DNA from: Mimachlamys varia
Lineage: Eukaryota; Mollusca; Bivalvia; Pectinida; Pectinidae
Assembly (NCBI GenBank): GCA_947623455.1
Contig: OX392527.1
Location: forward strand, 26,900,201 to 26,964,200
Reading direction: 5' to 3'
Length of the DNA stretch: 64,000 nt
The notes beneath the pieces were generated by a model. That model made no database searches, was not told where the DNA came from, and saw only the letters and a list, made by a program, of their open reading frames with translations. Every line of letters begins with the position of its first letter. The stretch's first letter is position 1. The translations under genes were made by a program, and so were the position numbers. Below are positions 12,006-24,865 of the stretch, piece by piece.

Positions 12006-13525
12006 CAGTGCCTTATTGTTGTATCAGCAAAACTATATATCAACACTTTCAATCATTGCTTTACATACATAAAATGCATATTTATCAAAGCTACTATCAT
12101 CATATATTACATTTTATTTATATTCAGCGCGTCTGAAAGCATTGGTGAAAATTGCATCATTTTGTTTGAAACATGTTTGATATTTTGTCTCTCACCTCAA
12201 GGGTAATCTATAATTATCTTACCGTTTTGCTCAACTTTTCTTATATTACTATTGCTGATAAAGTATAGTGTTATGGAATTTTTTTGCTACGTGCATTTTT
12301 GTGTTATTGTAAACATCATGAATATATGAAACTTTCATTTCAGAGGTTACATGAATTGATAATGAGGAAACTATGTCATTAAACAGGAGAGCGTTTCAAA
12401 GAGAGATGCGACTGCTTTAAAAAGCGATATTTTTAGACCCGGTAACAAGTCAATTTACTCAAAAACGGTTAAAATTGATCACTCGGTAAATTGTGACCTC
12501 CCGGAGGGATATTTAGTTCCTCGTGATGAATAGAACCACTACATCTGTTACAGCTAAAACCACACCAGGAGATACCTAAAAGATGGACGAGTTAGTACCA
12601 ACTTGAGACGGTTATGGAGGCGACATTGAGTCGAAGGTGTTGATGAATGGCGTATAATAACGTTTGACCTTTAGGAGCTGATGTCGCTGTAAGGTTCACG
12701 TCGGAGAGTTGGCGAGGTACTGAGGAGTAACGAGTTTAAAAGATTAATGTAAAATCTGAAGCTAAACGTTGTTACCGGTGTTATGGTGATTTAGTTCAAC
12801 ATTTGTAGTATAACTAAACCTGAAAACATGAATTTTACAAAGATGAAACTGTTAAATACCTGACCAACGTGATGTCCAAAATGCGCTTTTTCAAAACCGA
12901 TTTCGTGTTGCTATTATATAATAAGGACATTATGAAAGCGCGTTTGCTCGTTCAGTTTTACATCCTGTATCGCTGATAATAGATTGACACTTGAAGATGT
13001 GTAGATTGATCGCCAAGACTTCATTATTCCTGAAATCAATTTGATCCATTCCCAACTGCTAACGCGGTGTTTCCACGAGTAGAGGTGATTATCTGCAGTG
13101 TGTAATTTGTCAAGGTAGTTTCTGATCTAATCACAATGGGGTTAATGTATATAGAAATGTAGACCTATTTACTGCAGAAATAACGGGCATGTCGTAGAAA
13201 GGAGCAGGGAATTCCGATAACGTCTAAATTTGCCTCCAGGTGCTAATTTCATTTTCCTGATGGCTTATAAAATGTCGATAGAATGCATGCCATGAAATGT
13301 TTACCAATGAATTATGCACATGTAACATTTACGCCCGATACCACCGCAAGTCTGTGTTAAAGAAAGAGTGTTAATCGGGCTATTTATTTGAACGCAACCG
13401 AATAAAAGAAAGGGGTATATATTATTTCTGTCTCGAATGAATCAAAATACTAAGGCTAGTTCGCACTAACACAGCAAAACGAGGATATATTTTTCTACTT
13501 ATATCACGATATGTATAAATAGATT
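12006..13525. other. Non-coding stretch, nothing recognised
   Basis: Single-copy-looking sequence without a credible frame, terminal repeats or tandem structure. Confidence 0.5.
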
Positions 13526-13807
13526 AGAGAATACCGAAGCATTAACAAAATCGTAATCCGAACTCAAAATCGATTAAACCAAGGGCAAAATATGAACATG
13601 GAAACTCTTGTAAAAGTGCAAGAGAATAAGACCAGGTGTTTGGAAGAGTAAGCGTCTTCTGCTTCATCGACGACTCCTGTCATGTATATCTTTGTCACAT
13701 CCAAGCAAACATCATGTTCTCAAAATGAGGACCGAGTATCATTTTCAATCACAACGAGTAAACCCACTAAAGAGCATACTCAAAAACGTCCATCTTCATA
13801 TCACTTA

Positions 13808-15390
13808 AGGACTAGGTGCAGGACAATTCAATATGGCGGAGGTTTTTTTTTACCAAAACTAAATACTGCAAAATGCATGACCAAAATAGACCACAAAGTC
13901 ATTTTGTGAAGGAGAATCGATAATTTCAACCATATTTTGGTACGTTTGATGGTTTTTCTGATATTTTGTGTTATATGCCTAAAAACGCGTGCACGTTTGC
14001 AGAATACTGCGAAAGATAATAAAAACAATGAATATCATTTTGAATTTTGTTTCTTAAATTTACACAGAATGATAGACGAGCGTTCAATTTTTGAATATAT
14101 CCCTCTTTCAATTGAAAACCGCAGAATTAGAGACGTACTACATGTAGTTACAAGAACGCACATTCTGAACACCTCTCACATCTGGATCAAATTTTTGAAA
14201 TTTCCATCGTCGATCGACAAATCTATGTTGCACGCCGTATAGCCAAAACAAAAATCTTACCGTCTGCAGTATGACGAGTTATGACATTATGTCTGATCTC
14301 TTAAATCAAACATCATCCCATGGCATGTAGCGAAATATACTCCTTTGCCCTCCATTTTGAACTATTTACTTCTTTTAGATATTCATACTCCTGACTTAGA
14401 GGCATTGCGAAACATCGACAAAATTAACAATTTAATTGGATTCAAGCATGCAGTAAAGGTAAATGTTACTTGGTATATCGTCACAAAGCAAAAACTGACC
14501 ATTCCTATCACGATAAATTGTTTTTAGCGATTGCCAGTTTTCCTTTTTTGGGCGAATGTAAGCACGTGAAAAGATGTTCTTCGGCTCTTCCGGCAGTGTT
14601 TTTTTCAGGTAATTTAATGATTTTGAATGAATTGTCAACAAAGTTTAATATGTGTTGTATATATTCTGATTGAATTCGTATATGTTATACACTTCCGCTT
14701 GGATAGGACACTATTAACTAACTAATTATACCGATTCGTTCTCGGCTTCGCACCTGTCAAACATCGCTAGCATAAATTGTTGCCATTGTAAACATGTGTG
14801 GCAGTTGAGGCACATGGGGATCAAAAAACATTTCTCAAACTTAATTAGTAATTAAGTAACCGTATCGTAAATGTAAGTTACGTTATGTCGGTGTTATCAT
14901 TTTAATTTCATACATTTATTTGACACGAAACTTACATTTACATGACAAATGACCCATTTTGATATAAAATAAATTGCCCCTATATTGCCTCCTGAGATAC
15001 AGGTAACTGCTTTTACCTGAACTGAAAACAGCATGCAATGGACGACATGTTTTAGAGGGGGTACCTGTGTACTTCTCCCTGATTTACAGACTAATATCGA
15101 AATTTTAACACTGGGATATCATTCTATGAACATTGCAGTAACTTTGTATTATTAATTTGAAATGTTTCAAATAACTATATGAAACATATTTGCGCACTCC
15201 CATTTGGATATTATTTACTGAATATTTTTTCCTTAGTACAGATTGTTTTAATTTTGGGGGCTGAACTGCATTTTATATCAATATTAAACATAATGGGATA
15301 AAGCTTATGTCATATATTTGAAGGAAACATTAAAAGATCAATATTACCATTTTCAACCAGGTAACAACCAATATTGCTGTACCTAGTCCT
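13808..15390. mobile_element. 1.58-kb TIR element with TTA target duplication
   Basis: The left end AGGACTAGGTGCAG and right end CTGTACCTAGTCCT are inverted copies. TTA lies directly outside both ends (13805-13807 and 15391-15393), and the host sequence is a recognisable family A copy, so the boundaries are exact. A 3-bp TTA/TAA duplication is typical of PIF/Harbinger elements, though a 3-bp duplication alone does not settle the superfamily. Internal frames (for example 13937-14242, 14345-14527) are short and show no transposase that I recognise, so it appears non-autonomous or decayed. Confidence 0.75.
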
Positions 15391-15426
15391 TTAAGATACA
15401 GAATATTTCTCAATGAGACAAAGATT

Positions 15427-15630
15427 TTGTAACGTAGGATGAGCGTTGAGTAGTTATACGGAAAATGAAAACAATATTTAAGTACAATTTACAATTTATT
15501 TACAATATACACAGTTCACACTCACAAACATACTCAGTTTCACACAATAACAGGTCTACCATAAGAGTCTCTAAGCAACATGAAGAGTCACGGTGTTGCG
15601 TTAGCGTCCACGTCTCTCCTCTTCATCCAA
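15427..15630. mobile_element. ~200-bp insertion inside family A, LTR-like ends
   Basis: The insert starts TGTAACGTAGGATGAGCG (from 15429) and ends CTCTTCATCCA, so it begins with TG and ends with CA, as LTRs do. It is AT-rich with repeated tttacaa and cacaca motifs and no coding capacity. A clear target duplication is not visible (agatt against aaatg). A solo-LTR fragment is one possibility; another short insertion is equally possible. Confidence 0.35.
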
Positions 15631-15660
15631 AATGACGACCATAAAACTTGCCCATAGGTT

Positions 15661-16689
15661 CGTAAATATAAATATTCTGTGATCAATCTCTTTAGAGGAA
15701 AAAGTAGCAGGACTTTACAAAAACTGTTTCTCTTTTATGTATGTTGTACATCTGAAGGAATCTGTAAACAATTGAAACACACTATTGCAAAAGTTTATTA
15801 AAAAAATGTATGGAAAGGACAAGGGAAATGGTCGTGCCTCTCAGGCTATTGGATCAAATTCAAATATCCCGACAAACTGTCCATTTTCTAGAGAGGATAT
15901 AAAAACATGTCCAGTCTGATATAACTCCTGTGAGTGTACTTATATGACTGATGAAATTGTGTTACAACCAATTAAATGATCATTGATATGTTAAGCATTT
16001 CAATTTCCGCCATGTTACTGTATGGCAACTATACCAAATATATTGTCGCGATATACAATATCGGTAATTACAGTTTTAATGCGGTTACACAAGGCTTGTT
16101 ATGAGGAAATTTAAAGCGCGTTTTTAATAGTTATGAGTCTGTAGGATGAGATTAATGTATATATTTGGATATTAAAACACATTACCAGCGAGTCAATCTT
16201 ACTGGCTCATATATTTAATTAACGAACCACTCCTGTTAGTTAAAACGATTCCTACAGACAAAGAGAATGTAGAACGCCAGATCGTCAACCTGATCGTCAA
16301 CAGTTCCTGTTAAAACAAATGGAAATCTAAACGAGAAATGTGTTAGTGATTTTGAAGTCACTATCGATCTGAAATGTTTAAGAGCTTTATTATAACACAA
16401 ATGGAATAGGCCTTATTAAGGATTTCACGGACAGGCAAACGATTTTGATATATAAAGCGAATCGAGAAAATATAAATTGATGAAAAGCAATCATCCAAAA
16501 AATTGTCGAATCATTATTTTGTCTGTAAATTAATTAGAAAATTAGAATGTTGCAGGTCTATATAACACATTTTATTTTCTATACAAATATACATGAACTG
16601 TTGGTGTTAGGTGGGGAATAGAAGCACCCCGAGAACCTTATTTTTGATTCCAACATAAATCGAAAAAAAAATACTACAAAAAGAATAAA
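15661..16689. other. Non-coding stretch, nothing recognised
   Basis: No supported gene, RNA or repeat. AT-rich sequence leads into the 64-bp array. Confidence 0.5.
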
Positions 16690-17519
16690 GGAACAATCTG
16701 CTACGCGATACTTAAAACACTGTCTAGAATGATACGACCAAGTGTTCCCGAAAGGAACGATCTACTAGGCGATACTTAAAACACTGTCTAGAATGATACG
16801 ACCACGTGTTCCCGAAAGGAACAATCTACTAGGCGGCGACAATTAAAACACTGTCTAGAATGATACGACCAAGTGTTCCCGAAAGGAACAATCTACTAGG
16901 CAACACTTAAAACACTGTCTAGAATGATACGACCAAGTGTTCCCGAAAGGAACAATCTACTAGGCGACACTTAAAACACTGTCTAGGGTAATACGACCAA
17001 GTGTTCCCGAAAGGAACAATCTACTAGGCGGCGACAATTAAAACACTGTCTAGAATGATACGACCAAGTGTTCCCGAAAGGAACAATCTACTAGGCAACA
17101 CTTAAAACACTGTCTAGAATGATACGACCAAGTGTTCCCGAAAGGAACAATCTGCTAGGCGATACTTAAAACACTGTCTAGAATGATACGACCAAGTGTT
17201 CCCGAAAGGAACAATCTACTAGGCGACACTTAAAATATTGTCTAGAATGATACGACCACTTGTTCCCGAAAGGAACAATCTGCTAGGCGATACTTAAAAC
17301 ACTGTCTAGAATGATACGACCACGTGTTCCCGAAAGGAACGATCTGCTAGGCGACACTTAAAACACTGTCTAGAATGATACGACCAAGTGTTCCCGAAAG
17401 GAACAATCTGCTAGGCGATACTTAAAACACTGTCTAGAATGATACGACCAAGTGTTCCCGAAAGGAACGATCTGCTAGGTGACAATTAAAACACTATCTA
17501 GAATGATACGACCACGTTT
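16690..17519. repeat. 64-bp minisatellite, about 13 units, hairpin in each unit
   Basis: The unit contains actgtctagaatgatacgac and then caagtgttcccgaaaggaac. Each unit holds the inverted repeat GTTCC-cgaaa-GGAAC. Length variants carry gcggcgacaatt in place of gcgacactt. The array stops at ttcccgaaag (about 17519). Confidence 0.95.
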
Positions 17520-17523
17520 TCCC

Positions 17524-17575
17524 GAAAGCGTTTTCAGCTATATCGACGATATTTGCCTTATAAAGCAAGCTCTTA
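17524..17575 (+). pseudogene. Possible short RT relic (FSYIDDI)
   Basis: Immediately after the 64-bp array one frame reads FSYIDDICLIKQA, close to the FRYIDDVLSLN core of family A, and the DNA agrees over roughly 35 bases. Similarity is lost after that. It could be a tiny relic of family A or chance. Confidence 0.3.
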
Positions 17576-18323
17576 CATGGCTTAACATACCGTACAGCTC
17601 AGTGGCGTGACGTTGTTGGTGGTTATGGTGTAAGTAAGGACCATGGAAAACGACTGAGATGAAAATTTCAGTAGTCCCGTCATTGATATCAGGTCGGTAT
17701 AGGGTCAATATAGTCTACAGGTTCATCACCAGTTAACAGCAACTTGTTGTCGATATATCCTCATGTGAAATTAAAGGATTTGGTCAGATGTTGCTATCAG
17801 ATTTCATAAGCACATCAATACATTCATGTTGATATCACAACAAACAAAACTGGACAAACGAAGGACACACCGTATTCCCATCGAAATGAACCAATCTACT
17901 GTACTGGAAAATTTTAAAATCAACACATACAAGTACAGTTTGTATATCGTCTATCAATGTAAGTTAATTTTCATAATTTTCAGTATTATATTATTTCATT
18001 TCACCGAAGCTGTGCTTTTAGCAAACGATACTCCTAAACATTTTGAAAAAAAAAGATCATATTGTCTTTCTGTTTTCTTTGAACAAAACAAAAACATGAT
18101 CAAAGAGTGAATTATTCTTACAGTCTGCTACATGCAAGAAGTATTGTAGCGCTAATGATCGAATATTCAAATATGGTAAGAAGAATTGTCATGAGAATGA
18201 GAATTATAATGGTTTGGTTAGCAGTTATATGGAAACACGCGATAAAACGTTGTGCATACGGATTTGTGGAATGTCGAATTCCAAGTCCGTGACTTTATCA
18301 AAACTGGGTATCAAAACAAACAT
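17576..18323. other. Non-coding stretch
   Basis: The frames at 17826-18110 and 18107-18292 are short, AT-rich and unsupported by splice sites or domains. Confidence 0.4.
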
Positions 18324-18692
18324 GTTCTCTAATACGGGTTTTGGGGTTGTTGTTTTTTTGTCTTTCAATTGTATTAAGAATTTCCATAATGAGATACAAA
18401 TTTCAATATAAAGATCTCGACGTTTTGTATTACACCAAACCATGATTGTAAGAAATATTTATATTTTACTATAGAACAATAATCAAGATTCAGCTGTAAA
18501 GGTACATGGTTCTCTAATACGGGTTTTGGGGTTGTTTTTTTTGTCTTTCAATTGTATTAAGAATTTCCATAATGAGATACACATTTCAATATAAAGATCT
18601 CGACGTTTTATATTACACCAAACCATGATTGTAAGAAATATTTATATTTTACTATAGAACAATAATCAATATTTAGCTGTTATGATATATGA
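18324..18692. repeat. Tandem direct duplication, period about 184 bp
   Basis: The segment starting gttctctaatacgggttttg at 18324 recurs at 18509 with only a few substitutions and small T-run differences, through aaatatttatattttactat and gaacaataatcaa. The two copies are over 90% identical by eye, so the duplication is recent or gene-converted. Confidence 0.9.
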
Positions 18693-19810
18693 TTGTATCT
18701 GAAAACTTGAAAGCAATGCGTTTAGAATGCCTGGTAGAAATTATCTAAGATTAAGGTAGAGTAGTTAGTTAGCGTCGATGGACTTTTGATGTAGGATGTT
18801 ATTGACTTTAATGTCATATATCACCTTGCTGAAGAATTAGACATTTATGAGACACACTACGGTCACGTGAAGACTGTCAGTTTGGTAAAAGGGTTGACTT
18901 TGTACCACATCATCCATGTGTTCAATACTAGTTGTGCATTTTCTTTAAAAAACGTTAAGCATAAAACGCTAAGTTCGTGACAAAACAGAGGAATGAAAGG
19001 TAAAACAGAATGATTCGAACATGTTTAGGAGTTTCCATTCGGTTTGACTATTATAATGTCAATGCCCATGCGTCTCCTTTGAGGAGATATTATACATGTG
19101 TAGGTATGGTTACATTGTTTACTAGACACATTTCAGACAGTCAACACGAGCATTGCATCCATAGTGTACACCCTTGCCAATATGCAAATGTAATACTGTT
19201 CTCGTTGTATTCGTTACGTCTAAAATACGGGAGGTTACATACATGTACTTGTTAGGGAGGTAGCCACGTATAGATTAAGTGTCCCCGTGTTTCACTACCC
19301 AACTAGGACCATTCGGGTATTACCGTAAGTGTCCTTTTGTTTAAACAACTTAGAAACAAGCCTCAGAGGGTACATACAATACCATGATAGAACTTTGAAG
19401 GTTTAGAGATTCTAAGATAACTCCACAATTTCGCTATTGTAAGTCCTGTAAGGGACTTGTTTATTATTCTTACGTATCTTAAACATGTAAACAGAACGAT
19501 GACATCGATTTTACATGACTTAATGTTTAAATACATGTGCATTAGAATTTTCACTTTTGCATTTGGATTTTTTTTAACGTTTAGCGTGGGTGGCTAAAAT
19601 ATCACACGCATCGATAAAATCGATTTTACCATTTTAATGTATATTTTATCATATGCACCAGAAAAATCAATAAACAAGAAAATTTATAGTATGGGTCCGT
19701 TTTAAATAAATCCGTTCTCATGCTCATGCATTCATTCTGTGATCCATGAATCATTCTTTCAATGCACTTTAAACATTTGACATGGTAATTAAGTAAAGTG
19801 ATGCATGTCC
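18693..19810. other. Non-coding stretch, nothing recognised
   Basis: No supported feature. Short frames at 19010-19255 and 19363-19554 lack any coding signature. Confidence 0.45.
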
Positions 19811-20024
19811 CCGGTGGCCAGGTGGTTAAGGTGTCCGAAACTCTGCTACCCCTAGACTTCCATCTCTGGTTGTAGGTTCCAGGTCTACATTGGGCAGTCT
19901 CTAGGTACTTTTCGTTGGTCCATGCTTTTTTAGTCTCTAGGAACTTCAGCTTCATTCTAACATTAAACGTAGCACGTCTTAAAATGACCATGTCAATAGA
20001 ACGTAAAACACAAATTAACCAAAA
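19811..20024 (+). mobile_element. tRNA-derived bivalve-type SINE
   Basis: The A-box-like TGGCCAGGTGGTTAAG (from 19815) and B-box-like GGTTCCAGGTC (19875-19885) form a tRNA-related RNA polymerase III head. The 3' part acgtcttaaaatgaccatgt...aatagaacgtaaaacac matches the tail of a SINE that I know as abundant in bivalve genomes. The same tail is repeated at 63945-64000. The copy is diverged and unlikely to be active. Confidence 0.75.
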
Positions 20025-20171
20025 CCTCATGTGTAATCAAAACAACAATCGGATAGAGCCTTTTCAATATTTTTTTCTGAATTTGTTTTGCTCTCAATTT
20101 AGACAATATGATTGACTCATATTCTCATTTTTAGTAGTTCCCTGAATATTGGTTTAGGTATTCTAAAAAGG

Positions 20172-20498
20172 TTAGCATTCCTGGAAGAACATTTCAGAAC
20201 TATCGTGATTGATTGTGGTCAAAATTAAAAAAAGGATGGTAAAGAATCCTATTGGACCCATTGGCATTTGTATTTTTCCACCCTGAATAATGAAAGTGCG
20301 TATCAATTCCTTGGATATTGGCCTTGCAAAACCACATTGAATGGTGTCTAATGATGTGTGTATGAACAGAACGGTCAATGCCGTCCTCTGGCCATGTCCG
20401 CCATCTTTATAACCGGAAGGCTGCCTACTGAATGTCAGTCGACACTTGTGTGTAGTGATTTGACGTTCTATCAGTGATGGATTTTCATTAAGGGCCAA
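20172..20498 (-). other. Unidentified 108-codon open frame, possible transposon piece
   Basis: The minus-strand frame contains NENPSLIERQITTHKCRLTF and later ISKELIRTFIIQGGKIQM. No family is recognised, and no promoter or splice support is seen. It may be chance or a piece of a dispersed repeat. Confidence 0.2.
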
Positions 20499-20903
20499 TC
20501 TAGGGCCTTGTCGAGCCCACTCACCGTACTAATCGTGTTATACTGACCACCTCTACCGGTCCTTATTGTATAAGGATGTTTGTTTCATTTCCAGCAACGA
20601 ACAATAAATAAGACACAATTATTGAATAGAGTTGGCAACATTTTTAATTAAATACACCGTCCCTGATCATCTACATGAAGCTTCCAAACAATTCAAATGT
20701 GGTTCCAGTGTAACACAATCAATACTGTATATGTAAATAGATAAGGCATCAGCACCAGCTGGTATGCTACAGATAACAGTAGGAAGAATATCCACATCGA
20801 ATACTTCGACTCAACTACTCTACTCCAAGGGGAGCCTTCACCATTTCGTTTACTCCTCCGATAAGTTATATTGTAGGGGCCCTTTTTACCGTTGTAGACC
20901 AGC

Positions 20904-21162
20904 AGGGCCCGTATTCATGACACCGTACTCATGCGCAAGCATGAATTCTGCCAGCTTTCTTGAAGCTCACCTGAATCATGTCGAAGAGTCAAAAAGTCAT
21001 TGAAAATGTTGAAAACAGCTTTCTACTTCACTCCTCTTCTATGTTTTACCAAAACTTTAACAAAATTCGACTGTTTAAATAATATATAGTCATAACAAGA
21101 AATAAGGCTTGAGCACAGAATCCATGCTTGAGCATGAGAACGGTTTCCTGAATACGGGCCTT
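20904..21162. mobile_element. MITE with ~50-bp terminal inverted repeats (GGCCCGTATTCA)
   Basis: The left end AGGGCCCGTATTCATGACAC and right end (reverse strand) AAGGCCCGTATTCAGGAAAC are inverted copies. Similarity continues inward through CTCATGCGCAAGCATGAATT against CTCATGCTCAAGCATGGATT. The core of about 155 bp is AT-rich and non-coding. The overlapping frames at 20764-21003 and 21109-21306 run across the element and are not genes. Confidence 0.85.
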
Positions 21163-24101
21163 GGTCCTGATGAAACCAAAAAAACTTACGAACGGATGAA
21201 CACAGGAACTAGAATAGGCATAAACAATGTAGCAAGTGTTAATTTTACAATGTTTAAAATATGTTGGCTGAACAATAACACCAGAGATTTTTTTAAAAGA
21301 TTTTAAATCATCTTCAAATTAGTTCTAATCGATCTAGGTCACTTTGCCTGCTCGTTTCTATACTCGTGTGTAACATTAAGGAGGTAAGCTATGATCATCT
21401 CGCCTTGAGACCGGTATACCAGCGCTCAGCTAGTAAAGATAGAGAGGGCAAGGACAGCTTGACTGAGGTATATTAATGAACTAAAACTAATTTGTCAGGT
21501 CGTGTAATTTAGTTGAAAAAATGGACAATATAATGTTGATAAATTAGTTTTATATCTGGCTCTTTGACTTTCATATCAATTCAATATATCCTTCTAAAGA
21601 AGCTACTCATCTAAATTCCGATATTCCCTAAAGTCTTTTAGTATGACAACTACCTTGTCAATAAAAAAATACTGTAAAAACCTTCTGTTTTTCTAATTGA
21701 AACGGTGTCCCTACATGATTCGTGCTATGATTCATTAAACATTTGTTAAAAAGCAAGGTATATATTACAACAGAACTTTATCCAGAATGTTCGCAGGTGA
21801 TGAAAAAACTTACACTTGATAACTGTTGGGAGAGGTGATTAAGGGGAGGGAAAGGTAGAATGGTCTTGGGAGGGAGGGGACATTGTGTTGTCGGGAAAGA
21901 TGGGGTGCTATTTAGCCTGGAGGGAGCGGATAATATGTTGTTTGACAGAAAGGGGTACTATGATGTCTTATTATTATGTTGGTATTTATCGACGTTACAT
22001 TTTGCCGATAAAACAAAAATCCTTTTAAGGCATTACATACTGTTCACAACTATCAATAGATAAACGTTTAGCTCGTAATGACTATGGGGCAGTATACAAT
22101 TATTTCATGGTTATGTAAGAAACAGAAACTTCGAAAGACAAGGGTGTACAATACTTTCATTTTATCGTAGTGTACAGCTTTGGCTTGCAAAGTTTGGGGA
22201 ACAGTCAAAAATATCATTCCGAAGTAGGGCAGCGCCATGGAGAACCTTTTACTCGAGGGCAAACAGTTAAATAGGACTTCCTCCTACCAAGGGATGGTAT
22301 TTTTATATCTTCACCAATTAGCATTGAAACAGTTATTTTATTACCACATAAAACACTTTCATGAATCATTTCCTAGCACTTTCGCTATAATCAACACTAA
22401 GTCGAGGTCGCTCAAATGCTAAACATGGGGGGATTTCTTGGCACGAAATTCCCGCTGAGGAACAGTTCGCTCTGACCGGATTACAGTTTGACTGTTACAC
22501 GCTTACAGCCGAAATTGGGCAAAAAACCAAAAACATTCAAAAATGTCCAATTATGATTTAAATGGACACAGTTATTTTGTATCTCGGTGTAAGACGTTTA
22601 GAAAAGGTGACGGGTTTAATCCGTTCCATATTTCCGTATCGAACAACTGCTCATGGCCTTAGTATATCTCCTTAACGTTAAGTTATCGGTAAGTTTCGAT
22701 ATTGCATCTCATTTACACCATTAGCAGGGACGGGACTTTAAGGCGCGCTATAATTCCGACTGGTGTTACCTATTGAATTGTAGATGCCGTTTTCTACATT
22801 TGCTCTAGATACACGACGACTTGGCATGCTATTTTGATGTTGTTGTTGAGAAAGTGTACATTTCTTTCGACGGGCTTGGGGTTAATAAGCTGGAAATATG
22901 ATATGGTGATGTTCAACAAACATGCCGCTAAATAGTGACCGATATTCCTCCCTAAAACTGATATTTTAGGAGTTTTTAAAATGTCAGAAACGATAGCAGG
23001 TACCATAACTACGTTGTAAATACAATATCAACGATTCACCCTTTACCTGCTGTTGCAGATATTTAGTCAAAGTGACCGTACCCGATGTGTGAGGTAAAAA
23101 ACAAAATACAGTTATGAAATGTTGTAAACAAACAGGAAGCTACATTGTATATTGGTGTATGCAAGTAGAAGTTTATTAGTCTGATAAACCCTCCGAGTAA
23201 AAACCAATACTAAGACGCGCTTACCTCTACTTGTTCATGTGTCAATTTTAATTTCGTTATTGATTCATTGAAATGCAGATAGTCCCTCTGTGCAATTCGA
23301 GGTTGTTTATTAAGATGGGTGGGTGATTTTAGTTTCTTAAAGTGTAAAATTTGCCATATCAGAGTTTGTAGATGGTGTTGAGTATGATAGTTTGTAACTC
23401 TCGAACTGCACTTCTGTAATCATTTCAAGAGACTAGCATTCGTAGTTTTCGATTTTCGACAGTTGCGTGTTTCAGGGCCATAGCTTTTAACTGCCAATGA
23501 AAACAAAATGATAAAAAAGTTCACCTTCGCCAGCGCGCAAGAATGGCTATATCCCTGTCTAGCGCCGATCCTTAGGCTAAGTTTGAATTAAAATAGGGAC
23601 TATAATGTTATTTTCGGAGGATGTTATGCAAATTAAATGCCAATACCGTAAAGGCGCACGTCTGGGATACGACGTTCTGTCAAGTTGGACGGAGATAAAT
23701 GTGCAGGAGCTGACCAGACCTAACGTTATGGTGGGACGGTCGTCATTCTAACGACCAACAACAATAACCAAAACACAGCGCGTTAGACAACCCGTACACG
23801 CTACCGCGGTCGTATGTTTCCTCTGCATGTCTTTTGAACATATTTTAATCGACTAGCTCATCTTAATAATGCTTAAATGTGTACCTGACCGACATATTTA
23901 ATCCCGACTACCGCATATGGGTTGGGTATAATATGGAATTAGAGATAGATTGTTGAGCCTATCACATACAGGAACCTTGCATGTCTTGCATGCTGATGAG
24001 ACAGTCGTAAGAATCCTTTGTAAGTCTGTAACATTTTTAGCGGTTCTTACCACGCCAGGACGTCCGAAAGTGCATAATGAGTTTATCTTCTTTTATTCTA
24101 G
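21163..24101. other. Non-coding stretch, possibly intron or intergenic
   Basis: I find no supported exon, array or terminal-repeat element. Short frames near 21.9, 22.1-22.4 and 22.8 kb show no recognisable domain. The right part lies directly upstream of the acceptor at 24100-24101. Confidence 0.45.
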
Positions 24102-24428
24102 CATCAAATGAAAGGTCTCACAGCAAAGATGATGTGCGAAAGGAGAACGAACTACTGTGGACGGAACTGGACTCTCTTCAAAGGGAGCACAAGAAACTTA
24201 AACAGGTTGTCGAGCAACTTGCGCGAGATTACGAGGAAAGTAAATACTTCGACCCACTGCGTCGTTATGAAAAGATGAAAGGAATGATAAAAAGGACAAT
24301 ATTGCATCTTCGTTTAAATCAGGACGACAAGGGGTCGAGCTGCGGTATCAGTGGTCTGATACAGAGCTGCCGGGACTACGCTCACCAAGTGGAGGCAGGA
24401 AAACGGCGAGAACAACACCAGTCGGCAA
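24102..24428 (+). CDS. Internal exon encoding a charged coiled-coil segment (paralogous to 35971-36176)
   Basis: A pyrimidine-rich tract ending ttttattctag (acceptor 24100-24101) precedes a 327-bp open segment that ends at the donor GCAA|gtaag (24429), with phase 1 at both ends. The translation is rich in Glu, Lys, Arg and Leu, starting near ENELLWTELDSLQ, with heptad-like spacing, then YEESKYFDPLRRYEKMKGMI and a second part with a short Cys-containing stretch (SSCGISGL). The middle aligns without gaps to the 35971 exon (shared EN.L, QL, YE.SK.F, RY..MK.MIK, RL.Q). The family is not recognised. In-frame ATGs upstream of the acceptor and the read-through past the donor are not part of the exon. 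Confidence 0.7.
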
Positions 24429-24865
24429 GTAAGATATTTCCTACTTTGTTTCTATCGCATTTGTGTAATAATCCGTTTCAGAAGCGCAAGTTAATATTAT
24501 ATAAATATATATATACATATCCCGTTGACCGAGCGAAAGTACTAATAATGTATCCATGTTATTTTTGACAATATACATATATACATGTACATGTATATAT
24601 ATAATGAGTATTTACCGATTTATTCATCTTGATTTGCGTTAGAAATTTCTTTCTGTAAATATCTTTATATACATATGTAGTTGTTGACGATACATATTCA
24701 ATATTTGTTTTATACAGCTGGGATATTAATCACATGATTAAATGATCAAACAATAACAAAGATCGTACAATTGGAGATTTACAATACCGAGAATCTAATG
24801 GTCAAAACACAATAATATCCACTGCTTTTTAATCAGTTATAATTCAAATTCATTAAATAACAGAC

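Larger units (their letters stand above)
13526..15660 (-). mobile_element. Family A copy interrupted by two insertions
   Basis: The 3' terminus agagaatacc starts at 13526. The copy runs to tcatatcactta (13807), resumes at agatacagaatatttctcaa (15394-15426), is broken again, and resumes at aatgacgaccataaaacttg (15631) before ending near 15660. The two gaps are filled by the TIR element 13808-15390 and by a ~200-bp insert (15427-15630). The reading order is otherwise colinear with other copies, so the insertions are younger than this copy. Confidence 0.8.

Noticed and set aside
16690..17519. CRISPR array (regular repeats with a hairpin)
   Set aside because: Units are contiguous with no variable spacers, no cas genes are present, and the context is eukaryotic.
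20764..21003. 79-codon gene
   Set aside because: It overlaps the end of the GGCCCGTATTCA MITE and has no independent support.
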